Shown: positions 1-7,801, numbered from the stretch's first letter. The stretch is 64,000 bases of DNA from Ancylobacter tetraedralis (GCF_014195655.1 NZ_JACICD010000001.1:1-64000), one strand, 5' to 3'. The notes: a model not told the origin generated them from the sequence alone. Program-made: numbers and translations.

Positions 1-45
1 GACCCGCACCTCAGGCGAAAACTTGTTCGTCGTCTTGCTCGTCAT
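1..45 (-). CDS. IS3-family transposase OrfA, N-terminal 15 codons only
   Basis: The minus strand from 45 reads [15 protein letters not shown] before leaving the window. This matches the usual start of IS3-family OrfA (helix-turn-helix half of the transposase), where an N-terminal SPEVR motif is characteristic. A purine-rich stretch (GAGAAGGTGG) lies just upstream as a plausible ribosome binding site. Only the first 15 residues are visible, so the assignment rests on that short motif and on the adjacent IS-like terminus. Whether the element is intact cannot be judged here. Confidence 0.6.
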   Translation of the reverse strand, partial: MTSKTTNKFSPEVRV

Positions 46-95
46 GGCTCCACCTTCTCAGGAGTTGGAGCCTCCGACAAACCCGGCGCGGTTCA
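1..95 (-). mobile_element. Terminal part of an IS3-family insertion sequence
   Basis: Read on the minus strand from 95, the sequence begins TGAACCGCGCCGGGTTTGTC. This looks like the TGAACC-type terminal inverted repeat of many IS3-family elements and is followed about 50 bp later by the OrfA start codon. The end is therefore placed at 95. The other terminus and any target duplication are outside the window. It sits inside the integrative element, next to the XRE regulator gene. Confidence 0.5.
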
Positions 96-178
96 TGGGT
101 CGGGTTTCATGCGGGCCAGATGTCGTTACATATTATAGTTGATAAACTCGGCACGACAGAATTGCGAACGGTTTGCGC

Positions 179-397
179 ATGGATATGCGCAAGCTGGTCG
201 GACGAAATTTCGCCCGCCTGCGTCAGGCCAAGGACCTGACGCAGGAACAGGTTGCCGAACGCTCAGGTCTGAGCCAGCAATATCTGAGCGGTCTCGAGCG
301 GGGCCGGCGCAATCCGACGATCATCACGCTCTACGAGCTGGCGCGTGCTCTCGATGTGAGCCATGTCGAGCTCGTCCTTCCGCCTGACGAGAAGTGA
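179..397 (+). CDS. XRE-family helix-turn-helix transcriptional regulator
   Basis: A 72-residue protein that is essentially one Cro/C1-type helix-turn-helix domain: FARLRQAKDLTQEQVAERSG, then LSQQYLSGLERGRRNPTI, then a third and fourth helix (ITLYELARALDVSHVEL). It should bind DNA as a dimer and repress itself or neighbouring element genes. ATG at 179 is taken as start; TTG at 173 and ATG at 185 are in frame and no strong ribosome binding site decides. It is the only plus-strand gene in the element, with its promoter in an AT-rich stretch at about 125-150. Small XRE repressors at element ends often control excision or transfer, which is inference here. Confidence 0.85.
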   Translation: MDMRKLVGRNFARLRQAKDLTQEQVAERSGLSQQYLSGLERGRRNPTIITLYELARALDVSHVELVLPPDEK

Positions 398-411
398 CGT
401 CCGCCGGCTTA

Positions 412-432
412 CCCCGGCCGGTGAGGCCGGGG
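412..432. terminator. GC-rich hairpin between convergent genes
   Basis: A perfect 8-bp stem CCCCGGCC/GGCCGGGG with a 5-nt loop lies between the convergent ends of the XRE gene (397) and the DUF736 gene (452). No T-tract follows on either strand, so it may be a transcription barrier rather than a classical intrinsic terminator. Confidence 0.4.
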
Positions 433-451
433 CCCTAATCCGGGCGAGGTC

Positions 452-778
452 TTAGTCGCTCCGGCGTCCGTTGGGGCGGGACCAGATGAGGGAGAAGTTC
501 TCGTCGTCCTCGTCATCGAAGAGGTTGGCGTAGATGGCGGCGTTGAAGCTCGGATCGTCGAGCTTGAGGCCGAGATAGTCGCGGCCCTCGGTGGAGCGCT
601 TGGACCAGGCGGCCCCGATCTCGGCGCGGCCGACCAGGACCCGGTGGCTGGGGGCGTTTTCGCCGGTGGCGCGGGTGTCGGGGACGATGCGCACGCCCCG
701 GGCCTGCACGCCGAGGGTGACGATGTCGCCGGTGAACTCGTTGGTGCCGGTCTTCTTGAAAGTGCCGATGGTGGCCAT
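452..778 (-). CDS. DUF736 family protein
   Basis: A 108-residue acidic protein starting MATIGTFKKTGTNEFTGDI and continuing with the DUF736 pattern: IVPD, then GAAWSKRSTEGRDYLGLKLD, then an Asp/Glu-rich segment (FDDEDDENFSLIW). DUF736 proteins are carried almost only on plasmids and integrative elements of proteobacteria and have no established biochemical role. The start is ATG at 778; the longer reading upstream is non-coding in composition. It is the distal gene of the minus-strand series in this part of the element. Confidence 0.9.
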   Translation of the reverse strand: MATIGTFKKTGTNEFTGDIVTLGVQARGVRIVPDTRATGENAPSHRVLVGRAEIGAAWSKRSTEGRDYLGLKLDDPSFNAAIYANLFDDEDDENFSLIWSRPNGRRSD

Positions 779-1406
779 GTTCCGTCTCCGTCCTGTCTTC
801 TGAGCCCGCACCATTGCGGCCTCGATGGCGATCGAAAGGCCGAAGGCGAGCGACGCAACATCGCCTCGGGGTCCTCGTCGCGCTGGCGCGATGGGGTGAG
901 GAGTACGACCGCAGCGCAGCGGAGGACGGCGCAGGCGCGACTTTGTTGCTGCGCGAGGAATGACGGCGATCAGGGGTCCCCGCGCAGCGCGCGGGGTGGG
1001 CGTCGGCAGGGGAAGAAAGTCGTGACAAGCCGTTGTGGCATAGGCGCTCGAGGTGAAGCCGTCCTTCGGCCAGATCAGGCCATTGAAGAGGCCGTTTGGA
1101 GCGGGCACGGGCGGATAACGGAGAGGTAGTGGCCCTCGCGCTGTCATAGAGACCTGAACGGTCCACACCGGCGGACGATGCCCTGAGCAGGGCCAAGCTG
1201 CGCATTCGCCGTCCCGCCAGTGTCGCGAATGCTCTGCCCTGGGGGGCCTTTCGACTGCGACGCGGCCGCCGTCCTCCACGCGCACCAATCCTGCCGCATG
1301 GGAGGGCGAAGCCGGCGCGCCGGATCTCCGCTCCCTCCCGGCCCGACCGGTTGACGCGGACCCTAAGCCATTCGCTTGTCTGGTGCGCCGAGCGGCTATC
1401 GCGGTG
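779..1406. other. Non-coding stretch containing a dispersed element repeat
   Basis: No convincing gene was found in these 628 bases; the open frames present lack family resemblance and run as shadows of each other. The stretch holds one copy of the hairpin repeat annotated at 918-1000. It could contain the promoter for DUF736, but no clear consensus is visible. Confidence 0.5.
918..1000. repeat. Dispersed intergenic hairpin repeat, copy 1
   Basis: The motif AGCGGAGGACGGCG is followed 55 bases later by GGGGTCCCCGCGC, and then by an inverted CGCGGGGTGG arm. A second copy with the same layout is at 4215-4302 (spacing 56). The terminal part folds as a GC-rich stem-loop. Both copies sit in gene-free gaps of the same element. 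Confidence 0.6.
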
Positions 1407-1844
1407 TCAGGGAGGGGATCTGTGCCCGTCAGAAGGGCCGAACGCCTTCCTTTCGGTGATGCGCACGAAGGCGACGATGCCGACCACGCCGGCTCCGAGG
1501 ATCGAAAACACCATCAGCCACGGCTGGGAGGGCATGGTGTGCTTCACGATGCCATGGGTGGCGTGGAAGCCTGCGGCCACGGCCGGGACGACGAACACGG
1601 CAGCGATGAGCAGACGCGCCCAGATCGGGCGAACGATCGCGAACAGGAACTGGCCGAGGGCGTAAGTCAGGCCAGCGGCGGCAAGGCCGACAACAACGCC
1701 GAGCCATCCGGCACCGGTGTCATAGGCCCATGTGCCCGCCGTGATGCCCGCAAACAGCGGCAACGCGAAAACAGCCAGCGTGAAGAGCAGCCAGCAGAGG
1801 AATGCGATCGTCGCCATGCTGAGAAGAATGCCGATGAAGATCAT
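1407..1844 (-). CDS. Small multi-pass membrane protein of unknown function
   Basis: A 145-residue protein with about four hydrophobic spans: residues 3-33 (MATIAFLCWLLFTLAVFALP region), about 46-70, 76-95 (LLIAAVFVVPAVAAGF) and 108-128 (LMVFSILGAGVVGIVAFVRI). It has a short polar tail. I do not recognise a family. Its position among DUF736, small membrane and toxin-antitoxin genes of the element suggests an accessory element gene, and an envelope role such as exclusion or mating-pair function would be a guess. Coding is supported by the clear membrane-protein pattern and low plausibility of the opposite-strand frame, which is a charged shadow. Confidence 0.65.
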   Translation of the reverse strand: MIFIGILLSMATIAFLCWLLFTLAVFALPLFAGITAGTWAYDTGAGWLGVVVGLAAAGLTYALGQFLFAIVRPIWARLLIAAVFVVPAVAAGFHATHGIVKHTMPSQPWLMVFSILGAGVVGIVAFVRITERKAFGPSDGHRSPP

Positions 1845-1972
1845 GGGGGCGGCTCCATAAAATCAGATCGATGCGCCTCCACCACCTCAGTCACACCGGC
1901 ACGATGGCAGAGTTGGCAGCAGTCTCGGTGTGGAGGCGACCGGCCACCATTCACAGCCGCCTGTTCGCCTGC

Positions 1973-2140
1973 TCATGATGGGAAGGGGTCGATTTCGCGG
2001 ACGATGGCGGCTTCGTCGCCGTCATATTCGGCAGCCGGGGCGACGGAGAGCGTGCCGTCGCCGGCGCGGAAGATGACGACGGTGGCCATCAGGGTGGTGG
2101 CGAGGCTGAAGGCGAAGGCGTGAGCGATCTGGGCGGACAT
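1973..2140 (-). CDS. Short single-span membrane protein, hypothetical
   Basis: A 55-residue protein (MSAQIAHAFAFSLATTLMAT...) with one hydrophobic segment at about residues 6-23 and a polar acidic tail (AEYDGDEAAIVREIDPFPS). The start at 2140 is preferred to the frame's first ATG at 2170 because the short form opens straight into the hydrophobic helix. No family is recognised. It could be a cleaved exported peptide or a membrane anchor. It lies 128 bp upstream of the membrane-protein gene on the same strand. Confidence 0.45.
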   Translation of the reverse strand: MSAQIAHAFAFSLATTLMATVVIFRAGDGTLSVAPAAEYDGDEAAIVREIDPFPS

Positions 2141-2421
2141 CGACTTGGCTCCTGCGCGAGCGGAGGTCATCCCCCGCTGACAGGCGCCCGAAAGGGCCGG
2201 CCGGTGGCCGCAATCACCGCGTGAGGCGCAGCCGGAGCGGCGGCACGCGCAGCGTCGTCCGACCCTTCATGGGTTGATGGCGTCAGGCCATCGGCTGGAC
2301 CCAAGGATCAGCGTCGTGAAGCGGGGATGGTCGTCCGGTCAGGAGACCGTGATGGCGGGTTACTGCGCAGGTCGCTTCCGCCGGGTTGCGAGGTGCAACA
2401 CGTGCTGCCTGTGGTAAGCCG

Positions 2422-2844
2422 TCAGCGTGGCGTGTTCCACGGATTGATGACCGCCACACCGGCGGCATGGAAGGCGCTGGTATCGCGCGTGGCCACAGTG
2501 AAGCCCCGGGCGGCTGCGATTGCAGCGATATAGCCGTCGGGCGTCGGAAAGCCCTTCCCGGCCGCCCGCGCTTTCACGGCGAGGTCGGCATAGCGTCGTG
2601 CGGCAGCGATATCGAAAGGCAAGACACGGTCGGCGAACATCTCCATCACCCCGTCCAGGGCCTCGGTCAGCCGGTCTTTGCGCTTGCCAGTGGGCAGCGC
2701 GCCTATGCCGTACAACAGTTCGGCGATGGTGACGCTGGAGAGATAGAGCGTCTCGGCCGCCTGCTCGTCGAGCCACGCCCGAACGGTGTCGTCGGGGGCG
2801 GGCTTCATCGCCTCCGAGATGACGTTGGTGTCGAGAAGGATCAT
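2422..2844 (-). CDS. vapC: PIN-domain ribonuclease toxin, VapC/FitB type
   Basis: A 140-residue PIN-domain protein, the normal length for VapC. Acidic metal-site residues are in place: Asp5 in MILLDTNVISE, Glu in TIAELLYGIG, Asp in LPFDIAAARRYADLA and the late acidic pair in FPTPDGYIAAIAAARGF...VATRDTSAF. The ELLYGIGALPTGKRKDRL stretch is typical of the FitB/plasmid-stability subgroup. VapC toxins are Mg-dependent endoribonucleases, usually cutting tRNA, and are held inactive by the partner antitoxin. The start codon overlaps the antitoxin stop by 4 bases, showing translational coupling. In this context it should stabilise the integrative element. Confidence 0.92.
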   Translation of the reverse strand: MILLDTNVISEAMKPAPDDTVRAWLDEQAAETLYLSSVTIAELLYGIGALPTGKRKDRLTEALDGVMEMFADRVLPFDIAAARRYADLAVKARAAGKGFPTPDGYIAAIAAARGFTVATRDTSAFHAAGVAVINPWNTPR

Positions 2845-3095
2845 TCGAAGCTCATCGGCTCGGCGGGCATCCTGTCGCGCGCCGGGCTGAGGGCGTCGAT
2901 GTCCTCATTGGTCAGGCCGAGGCGGCGGCTGCGTTCCGCGAGCGCCGTGCCGAGCCGCAGGCGCGTGTCAGGGCGAACGGCGGTCTCCAGGATGTCGCGC
3001 ATCTCCGCTTCGGTGCTGCGGCCATGCTGTGCCGCGCGCACCTTGAGGGCACGGTGCGTCGCCTCGGAGAGGTTGCGGATCGTCACTGCGGGCAT
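2841..3095 (-). CDS. vapB: FitA/VapB-type antitoxin, ribbon-helix-helix
   Basis: An 84-residue protein. The N-terminal strand and helices (MPAVTIRNLSEATHRALKVRAAQHGRSTEAEMRDIL) form a ribbon-helix-helix DNA-binding fold of the FitA type. The C-terminal tail ending DRMPAEPMSFE would wrap the PIN toxin. The start at 3095 is chosen because it begins at the conserved MPxVTIRNL; an upstream in-frame ATG at 3134 would add 13 non-conserved residues. It is the first gene of a two-gene operon and probably represses it together with the toxin. Confidence 0.9.
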   Translation of the reverse strand: MPAVTIRNLSEATHRALKVRAAQHGRSTEAEMRDILETAVRPDTRLRLGTALAERSRRLGLTNEDIDALSPARDRMPAEPMSFE

Positions 3096-3116
3096 GATGG
3101 CGCCTCCCAGCACATC

Positions 3117-3132
3117 TGATAGCGTTGATAGC
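3117..3132 (-). promoter_or_regulatory. Direct repeat, possible antitoxin operator
   Basis: Two exact copies of TGATAGC, at 3117-3123 and 3126-3132 (GCTATCA on the coding strand, 9-bp period), lie 22 bases upstream of the antitoxin start. Ribbon-helix-helix antitoxins bind short repeats in their own promoter, so this is a candidate autoregulatory site; the assignment is by position only. Confidence 0.35.
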
Positions 3133-3180
3133 AAAATAGAGAAGTCGCCATCATTTTCAAGATGGTGGGTTTGGCGGCGC

Positions 3181-4107
3181 TTATGCGCCGCCAGTTCCGA
3201 ACCGATAGACCGGAATGCCCATCTTGCGGGCCTTGTCGGCGAGATTGTCCTGAATGCCGGTGCCGGGGAAGATCACGACGCCGATCGGCACCACGTTCAA
3301 CATCTCATCGTTGCGCTTGAAGGGCGCAGCCTTGGCGTGCCTCGTCCAGTCAGGTTTGAAGGCCACCTGCGGCACCTTGCGGCTGTCGGCCCAGAGGGAC
3401 GCGATCTTTTCGGCGCCCTTGGGCGAGCCGCCATGCAGGAGCACCATGTCCGGGTGCTTGGCGTGGATCTGATCGAGCTTGGCCCAGATCTGCCTGTGAT
3501 CGGCGGTGTCGCCGCCCGAGAAGGCGATCTTCGGGCCGGCGGGCACAAGCACCTCGGTATCGGCACGCCGCCGGGCGGCGAGGAAATCCCGGCTGTCGAT
3601 CAGCGTCGCGGTGAGGTGGCGATGGTTGACCCGTGATCCGGCCCGTGGCGTCCAGGGAGAGCCGGTGGCGATACGATACCGGTCGGCGGCGACCTCGCGG
3701 AAGGATTCCATGCCGTTGCGCCGGCCGATCAGGTTCATGCCGATGTCGATCAGGCGCTCGAGCTCGAGGGACTTCACCTCGGACCCATCCTGCTCGCGCT
3801 GAAGCTGCTTCTGGGCCTGCTCATTATCGTCAAGCTTCTGCTCGATCCGGTCAACGGCGCGGTGGAACATGTTGACGGTCGACCAGAGGAGATCAGGGAG
3901 GTCGGCATCGAGGCTGGTGTCGGTGATCGTGGCGACGAGGGCATCGAAGATATCGGCGATGGCGCCTTCGATGCGGCGGTCCTCCGGTGGCGGGCGCTGA
4001 TCACGCTCGTCCTCGGACGGACGATGGCCGTGGAGCTGCAATTCCTGGATCAGGTGCTCGGTCGGGGATGAGACGTGGTGCGGCTCGTGATCGTCATGCG
4101 CGCTCAT
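3181..4107 (-). CDS. DUF2493 (SLOG-like) domain protein
   Basis: A 308-residue protein. The N-terminal half is charged and probably helical (EQKLDDNEQAQKQLQREQDG). The C-terminal third, about residues 188-308, is a DUF2493/YspA-type SLOG fold: VPAGPKIAFSGGDTADHRQIW, VLLHGGSPKGAEKIASLWAD, VVPIGVVIFPGTGIQDNLA. SLOG folds bind nucleotide-derived ligands; the DUF2493 group is frequent on mobile elements but its substrate is not established. ATG at 4107 is preferred over 4185 because residues upstream look non-coding. It lies upstream of the toxin-antitoxin pair on the same strand. Confidence 0.85.
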   Translation of the reverse strand: MSAHDDHEPHHVSSPTEHLIQELQLHGHRPSEDERDQRPPPEDRRIEGAIADIFDALVATITDTSLDADLPDLLWSTVNMFHRAVDRIEQKLDDNEQAQKQLQREQDGSEVKSLELERLIDIGMNLIGRRNGMESFREVAADRYRIATGSPWTPRAGSRVNHRHLTATLIDSRDFLAARRRADTEVLVPAGPKIAFSGGDTADHRQIWAKLDQIHAKHPDMVLLHGGSPKGAEKIASLWADSRKVPQVAFKPDWTRHAKAAPFKRNDEMLNVVPIGVVIFPGTGIQDNLADKARKMGIPVYRFGTGGA

Positions 4108-4459
4108 GGGATGCTCCGTCGGTTTGGACCGCTTGCCGTGGCGGCCTTCATGGCGACGAAGCCGTCGGACGGGACGGACCTGCACCCGGAGCGAAGCGAG
4201 AGGGCCGAAGCGCCAGCGGAGGATGGCGACAAGCCGGCGATTTTGCTTCGCGATGGAAAGGCGTTGGTTCGGGGTCCCCGCGCGGCCTGCCGCGTGGGGT
4301 GGACTTGCGCCGCCGGAAAATCGTCGGCGGCAGCCATTGCCGATCCGGCCCGGCTGATGGCCGATCGCCCTCTCGAAGGCGCAAGGCGCGGTCCTCTTGC
4401 CGTTATTGACGCATCCTTGCGGGTATGGCGGCCACGTTTCGCGGCTCAGCCCGTTCCGG
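4108..4459. other. Gene-free gap with second hairpin repeat
   Basis: No gene is supported in these 352 bases between the DUF2493 start and the Toprim gene stop. The only structured content is the second copy of the element repeat (4215-4302). It may provide a terminator for the Toprim transcript or a leader for DUF2493. Confidence 0.5.
4215..4302. repeat. Dispersed intergenic hairpin repeat, copy 2
   Basis: AGCGGAGGATGGCG at 4215 and GGGGTCCCCGCGC at 4271 repeat the order and spacing of the copy at 918-1000, and an inverted CGCGTGGGGTGG arm closes the stem. The central part (GATTTTGCTTCGCGATGGAA) is also recognisably related to copy 1. Confidence 0.6.
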
Positions 4460-5494
4460 CTATGGGTTCAGCCTCAGGAAGCGCGCCACGTCCTCCGGGG
4501 CGAATTGCCCCCGAACACCCGTCCGGAGGGCATCTATACCGAGCCGCTGGAGATCCTCGTTGAAGTCCCCGAGCGCTGGCGACAATGGAATGGCATCGAT
4601 CCCCTCGACGTTCGCCCGCTCCAGCAGCATATCCCGTGCGCCGTCTCCTGCCGGATCCTTGTCGCGGACGATGTAGAGCCGCCGCAAAGTCGGAGGGAGC
4701 AGGATGGCGGCCAGGTGCGATGCCGAGAGCGCCGGCGCCATCGCCATGTTGGGCAGGACCTGCCGGAGAGAAAGCATGGTCTCGATACCTTCGCCCGCCG
4801 CCATCACGCTGTCGGGCACACCGGTGCGGACGGCAGACCCAAGCAGATCACCCATCGCCTTGCGCGGTGTAGTGACGGGAGCCTTATCCGAGCCGTCGGG
4901 CGCAAGCCAGGTGCGGTGCACGCCGGTGATCCTGCCGGTGAGATCGGTGACGGCGGCAATCATCGCGGGCCAGGTTTCGGTCGGGCCGTCGTCAGGCTTG
5001 TAGTAGCAGTGCGGATGGAAGCGCAGATCTCCGGTTCCGTGCAGAAGCGTAATGCCGCGTCGGCGCAAATACGTCTCCGCGATGGTCCCGGCGATGGGCC
5101 CCGACATGGCGAACAGTCGGCGTGCCGCTTCAATCGACCCTGATGGAGCTAGCATGACACGGCGACGTGGTTGTGCAGGCTCCAGTTCGGGATGCGGCAG
5201 GTTTAGGAAGGTCCGCGCTTCCGCTGCCGCGTCTGCGAAGTCGAGGAGGCCCAGCGATCCGCGGATAACGTCGAGAAGATCGCCATGTTCGCCGGTGGCG
5301 GCATCGGTCCATTTACCAGCCGGCCCCTTCGCGGATGCCTGGAGCCGGACAAAGAGCGAGCGGCCGGGCGTGTTGCGGATATCGCCGACGAGCCAGTAGC
5401 GGCCCTCCCGGTGCCCATTGAAGAGATAGTAGCGGCAGACCGCCTCCGCCCGATCGGCGAGCCGGCGCGACAGATCGTGAGCAATCCCGGACAT
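4460..5494 (-). CDS. Toprim-domain primase-like protein of the element
   Basis: A 344-residue protein. The N-terminal region has a nucleic-acid-binding look (REGRYWLVGDIRNTPGRSLFVRL, WTDAATGEHGDLLDVIR), as in the DUF7146/primase-like proteins of alphaproteobacterial integrative elements. The C-terminal half carries a Toprim fold: the acidic motif in VMAAGEGIETMLSLRQ and the DxD motif in LYIVRDKDPAGDGARD. Toprim supplies Mg-dependent nucleotidyl transfer in primases and topoisomerases, so a role in priming or replicating the transferred strand is plausible. It follows parB on the same strand, separated by a terminator-like hairpin. Confidence 0.85.
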   Translation of the reverse strand: MSGIAHDLSRRLADRAEAVCRYYLFNGHREGRYWLVGDIRNTPGRSLFVRLQASAKGPAGKWTDAATGEHGDLLDVIRGSLGLLDFADAAAEARTFLNLPHPELEPAQPRRRVMLAPSGSIEAARRLFAMSGPIAGTIAETYLRRRGITLLHGTGDLRFHPHCYYKPDDGPTETWPAMIAAVTDLTGRITGVHRTWLAPDGSDKAPVTTPRKAMGDLLGSAVRTGVPDSVMAAGEGIETMLSLRQVLPNMAMAPALSASHLAAILLPPTLRRLYIVRDKDPAGDGARDMLLERANVEGIDAIPLSPALGDFNEDLQRLGIDALRTGVRGQFAPEDVARFLRLNP

Positions 5495-5502
5495 GGCGAG
5501 CT

Positions 5503-5540
5503 TTTCAAAAACAAAGGCCCGCCGACAGTGCCGGCGGGCC
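5503..5540 (-). terminator. Intrinsic terminator downstream of parB
   Basis: On the minus strand a 9-bp perfect stem (GGCCCGCCG/CGGCGGGCC, loop 7 nt) at 5516-5540 is followed by TTTGTTTTTG. It lies 24 bases after the parB stop and just before the Toprim start, and therefore should end or attenuate the parB transcript. Confidence 0.65.
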
Positions 5541-5563
5541 GAGGTTCAGGATCGTGTTGAAGG

Positions 5564-7627
5564 TTACTCAGCCGCCACGGCAGGGGGGATGTCCGTGGTG
5601 TCCTCAGTATCCTCAAGAGCCTCGTCTTCGCCCATGGCCGTTGTGCCGTCCTGCGCCGCCGTTTCTTCGCCGGCCGCCGTTTCGGCTCCGCGTAGCGGTT
5701 CCGGGAGCCAGCCGGTCTCAGTGAGCAGCGCTTCGGCTTCGCGGGCCATGTCACCCTTCTTCAGGTGCGCGATGCGCTCAGCCGCACGCGCGCCCTTTGC
5801 CTCGCTCACCGCCTGCAGAATGCGGGCCTTAGTCACCCGGCCGAGAAAATTGTCCACGGTCGGCTTCCAACCGGCACCCGCCATGTCGAGGTAAACGGCG
5901 CGGGCGAGCTGGTCGGCATGGTTGAACGCGCGGGGGCGCCGGTTCCAGGCCTCATGAACGGCGTTCACCGACAGGCTCACCACATGGGCGAAAAGGCCGG
6001 AGCGGCTATCGCTGTCCCAATCCTGCAGCGCATCCCACAGATCGGCCGAGTCCTTCGGCAGGACCTTCGCCCAGCCCTCATGCCGGGCGTGGATCGCGGC
6101 GGCCGAGGCGCTGTCGTTCAGCCCCGGCGCCTGCGCGCTGAACGCCACGCTCTTCAGGTCGAGTTCGAGGCAGCTATCCGAGCCGTAGCGGTAGAAACTC
6201 TTCAGCGTCAGAGCATGCAGGGCGGCGAGGAAAGCGACGTCCGACCGTTCCCCCAGCGCCTGGCGCAGGCCGAGCGTGCGGTGCGAGGTCAGCTCTGTCA
6301 TCAGCCGGTCCGAGAGCGCCGACAGCCCTTCGTCCTCTTCGGGCTCGGGCGTCGGCGCATCCGCCATGACGGCCTCGCCGGTACGCATAGCCGCAGCTGC
6401 GACAAGGTGCGGCTCGGCGTTTTCGGTGGCGACTTCGGGCTCCACCGGCCGTTCGTCCTCAGTTCGGACATAGCCGCGCTCAATGCGCAATGCGCCATCA
6501 TGGGCGATGCTGACGAAGGCGCCGGCGTGCGCCACATCCAGCGGATCGAAGGTGATCGGACGCGCCTCGAAGGCCTCGATCGCCGCCTCGATCTCGCCGA
6601 GCCGCGCGTCGACCTCGTCCGGCAACTCGTCCGCCTCGGCATAGGTCTCCGACAGGCGATCATATTCCGCCTGGATGGCATCGCGGCTGGCTTCCTCCTC
6701 AGTGGTGAGCGGGATGGTCTCGCCGCGCAACTGGCGCAGGCCGTAGGTGTGGCCATAGGCGAAGTCGGGGGCCATCTCGACCCACTTCCACCCCTCAGTG
6801 GTGACAGCGTCCGCCTCGGCCTTGAGCTTCTCGGCCACCAGCCGGTCGACCAGCGCGACATCCTGCAGCCAGCCGCCGTCGTCACCCTGGAACAGGTCGC
6901 GCAGGATGGTGCCGCCGGCCTCGACATAGGCCTCGAGGCCGATGAACTGGGCGCGCTTGTCGCACGCGCGGACAGCACCCTCGGTCAGCATGCGGCGGAT
7001 GGCATAGGGCTGCTTGTCATAGGAAGTCTTCAGCCGCTCGAAGACCTGCTCCTGGCGCGCATGGTCGCCGGAGACGGTGAAGGCCATGAGCTGGTCGAGC
7101 GTCATGCCGTCCTCGGCATAGACCTCCAGCAGCACCGGCGAGACCGAGGCGAGCTTGAGGCGCTGCTTGACCACGCCGACGGAGACGAAGAAGGCGGCGG
7201 CGATCTCTTCCTCCGACTGGCCCTTCTCGCGGAGCGCCAGAAAGGCGCGGAACTGGTCGAGCGGGTGTAAGGGCGCGCGCTGCACATTCTCGGCGAGCGA
7301 ATCCTCCTCGGCGATGCCGCCCTCCCGGATGACACAGGGCACGGGCGCGGTCCTGGCGAGGCGCTTCTGCTTCACAAGCAGCTCCAGCGCCCGATAGCGT
7401 CGCCCGCCGGCCGGGATCTCGAACATGCCGGTCTCGACGCCGGCGCCATCGACGACGGGCCGAACGCTGAGGCCCTGCAGCAGGCCACGGCGGGCGATGT
7501 CCTCGGCCAATTCCTCGACCGAGACCCCAGCCTTGATGCGCCGGACGTTCGACTGGCTGAGCAGGAGTTTGTTGAAGGGGATGTCACGCGAGGGCGAGAG
7601 CGTGATCTTCTGAACATTGGTCGCCAT
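5564..7627 (-). CDS. Large ParB/Spo0J-family nuclease-like protein
   Basis: A 687-residue protein. The N-terminal 250 residues form a ParB/Srx domain and a helix-turn-helix domain: DIPFNKLLLSQSNVRRIKAG, LQGLSVRPV, FEIPAGGRRYRALE, LAENVQRAPLHPLDQFRAF, GQSEEEIAAAFFVSVGVVKQRLKLASVSP. The remainder is acidic and less conserved. This long ParB form is a hallmark of alphaproteobacterial plasmids and integrative elements and differs from chromosomal ParB of about 300 residues; roles in partition or DNA transfer are assumed. No parA neighbour is present. MATNVQ at 7627 is taken as start, nine bases inside the longest frame. A radC-like leader lies immediately upstream. Confidence 0.88.
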   Translation of the reverse strand: MATNVQKITLSPSRDIPFNKLLLSQSNVRRIKAGVSVEELAEDIARRGLLQGLSVRPVVDGAGVETGMFEIPAGGRRYRALELLVKQKRLARTAPVPCVIREGGIAEEDSLAENVQRAPLHPLDQFRAFLALREKGQSEEEIAAAFFVSVGVVKQRLKLASVSPVLLEVYAEDGMTLDQLMAFTVSGDHARQEQVFERLKTSYDKQPYAIRRMLTEGAVRACDKRAQFIGLEAYVEAGGTILRDLFQGDDGGWLQDVALVDRLVAEKLKAEADAVTTEGWKWVEMAPDFAYGHTYGLRQLRGETIPLTTEEEASRDAIQAEYDRLSETYAEADELPDEVDARLGEIEAAIEAFEARPITFDPLDVAHAGAFVSIAHDGALRIERGYVRTEDERPVEPEVATENAEPHLVAAAAMRTGEAVMADAPTPEPEEDEGLSALSDRLMTELTSHRTLGLRQALGERSDVAFLAALHALTLKSFYRYGSDSCLELDLKSVAFSAQAPGLNDSASAAAIHARHEGWAKVLPKDSADLWDALQDWDSDSRSGLFAHVVSLSVNAVHEAWNRRPRAFNHADQLARAVYLDMAGAGWKPTVDNFLGRVTKARILQAVSEAKGARAAERIAHLKKGDMAREAEALLTETGWLPEPLRGAETAAGEETAAQDGTTAMGEDEALEDTEDTTDIPPAVAAE

Positions 7628-7642
7628 GGAAGGCACCTCCGC

Positions 7643-7712
7643 GACGGGCGGCCGGGAGCCTCTCTCTCGACCTCCTACCCGTCACGCAGCGCAGCGCCGC
7701 CCTCTCACTCTG
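7643..7712 (-). ncRNA. radC-motif-like leader RNA before parB
   Basis: Read on the minus strand, AGAGTGAGAGG is followed by a stem GACGGG...CCCGTC (7678-7683 with 7643-7648). The stem encloses a conserved interior with AGAGAGAGGCTCCCGGC, ending 15 bases before the parB start. The same arrangement is found at 9012-9085. The sequence agrees with what I remember of the radC RNA motif, a cis-regulatory structure found upstream of genes on mobile elements in proteobacteria. No model search was possible. Confidence 0.6.
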
Positions 7713-7750
7713 AAGGGCAGCGCCGCAGAACCGCAGATCCGCACAAACGG

Positions 7751-7794
7751 AAAACCGCAAAGCCGGAGACACGGATCTCCGCATCTCCGGCTTT
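7751..7794 (-). terminator. Terminator-like hairpin downstream of the DUF932 gene
   Basis: An 11-bp perfect stem (AAAGCCGGAGA/TCTCCGGCTTT, 14-nt loop) starts 8 bases after the DUF932 stop. On the minus strand it is followed by a moderately T-rich stretch (GCGGTTTTCCGTTTG). It separates the DUF932 transcript from the parB leader. Confidence 0.6.
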
Positions 7795-7801
7795 GGGGAA
7801 A

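Noticed and set aside
785..1288. Upstream extension of the DUF736 frame to a 278-residue protein
   Set aside because: The family starts at MATIGTF (778); the extension is Arg/Pro-rich with no similarity.
1383..2123. Plus-strand open frame of 246 codons
   Set aside because: Opposite-strand shadow of the 145-residue membrane protein and the gap; sequence is charged and family-less.
2283..2468. Small frames between the short membrane protein and vapC
   Set aside because: No plausible start signal and no family resemblance; treated as non-coding.
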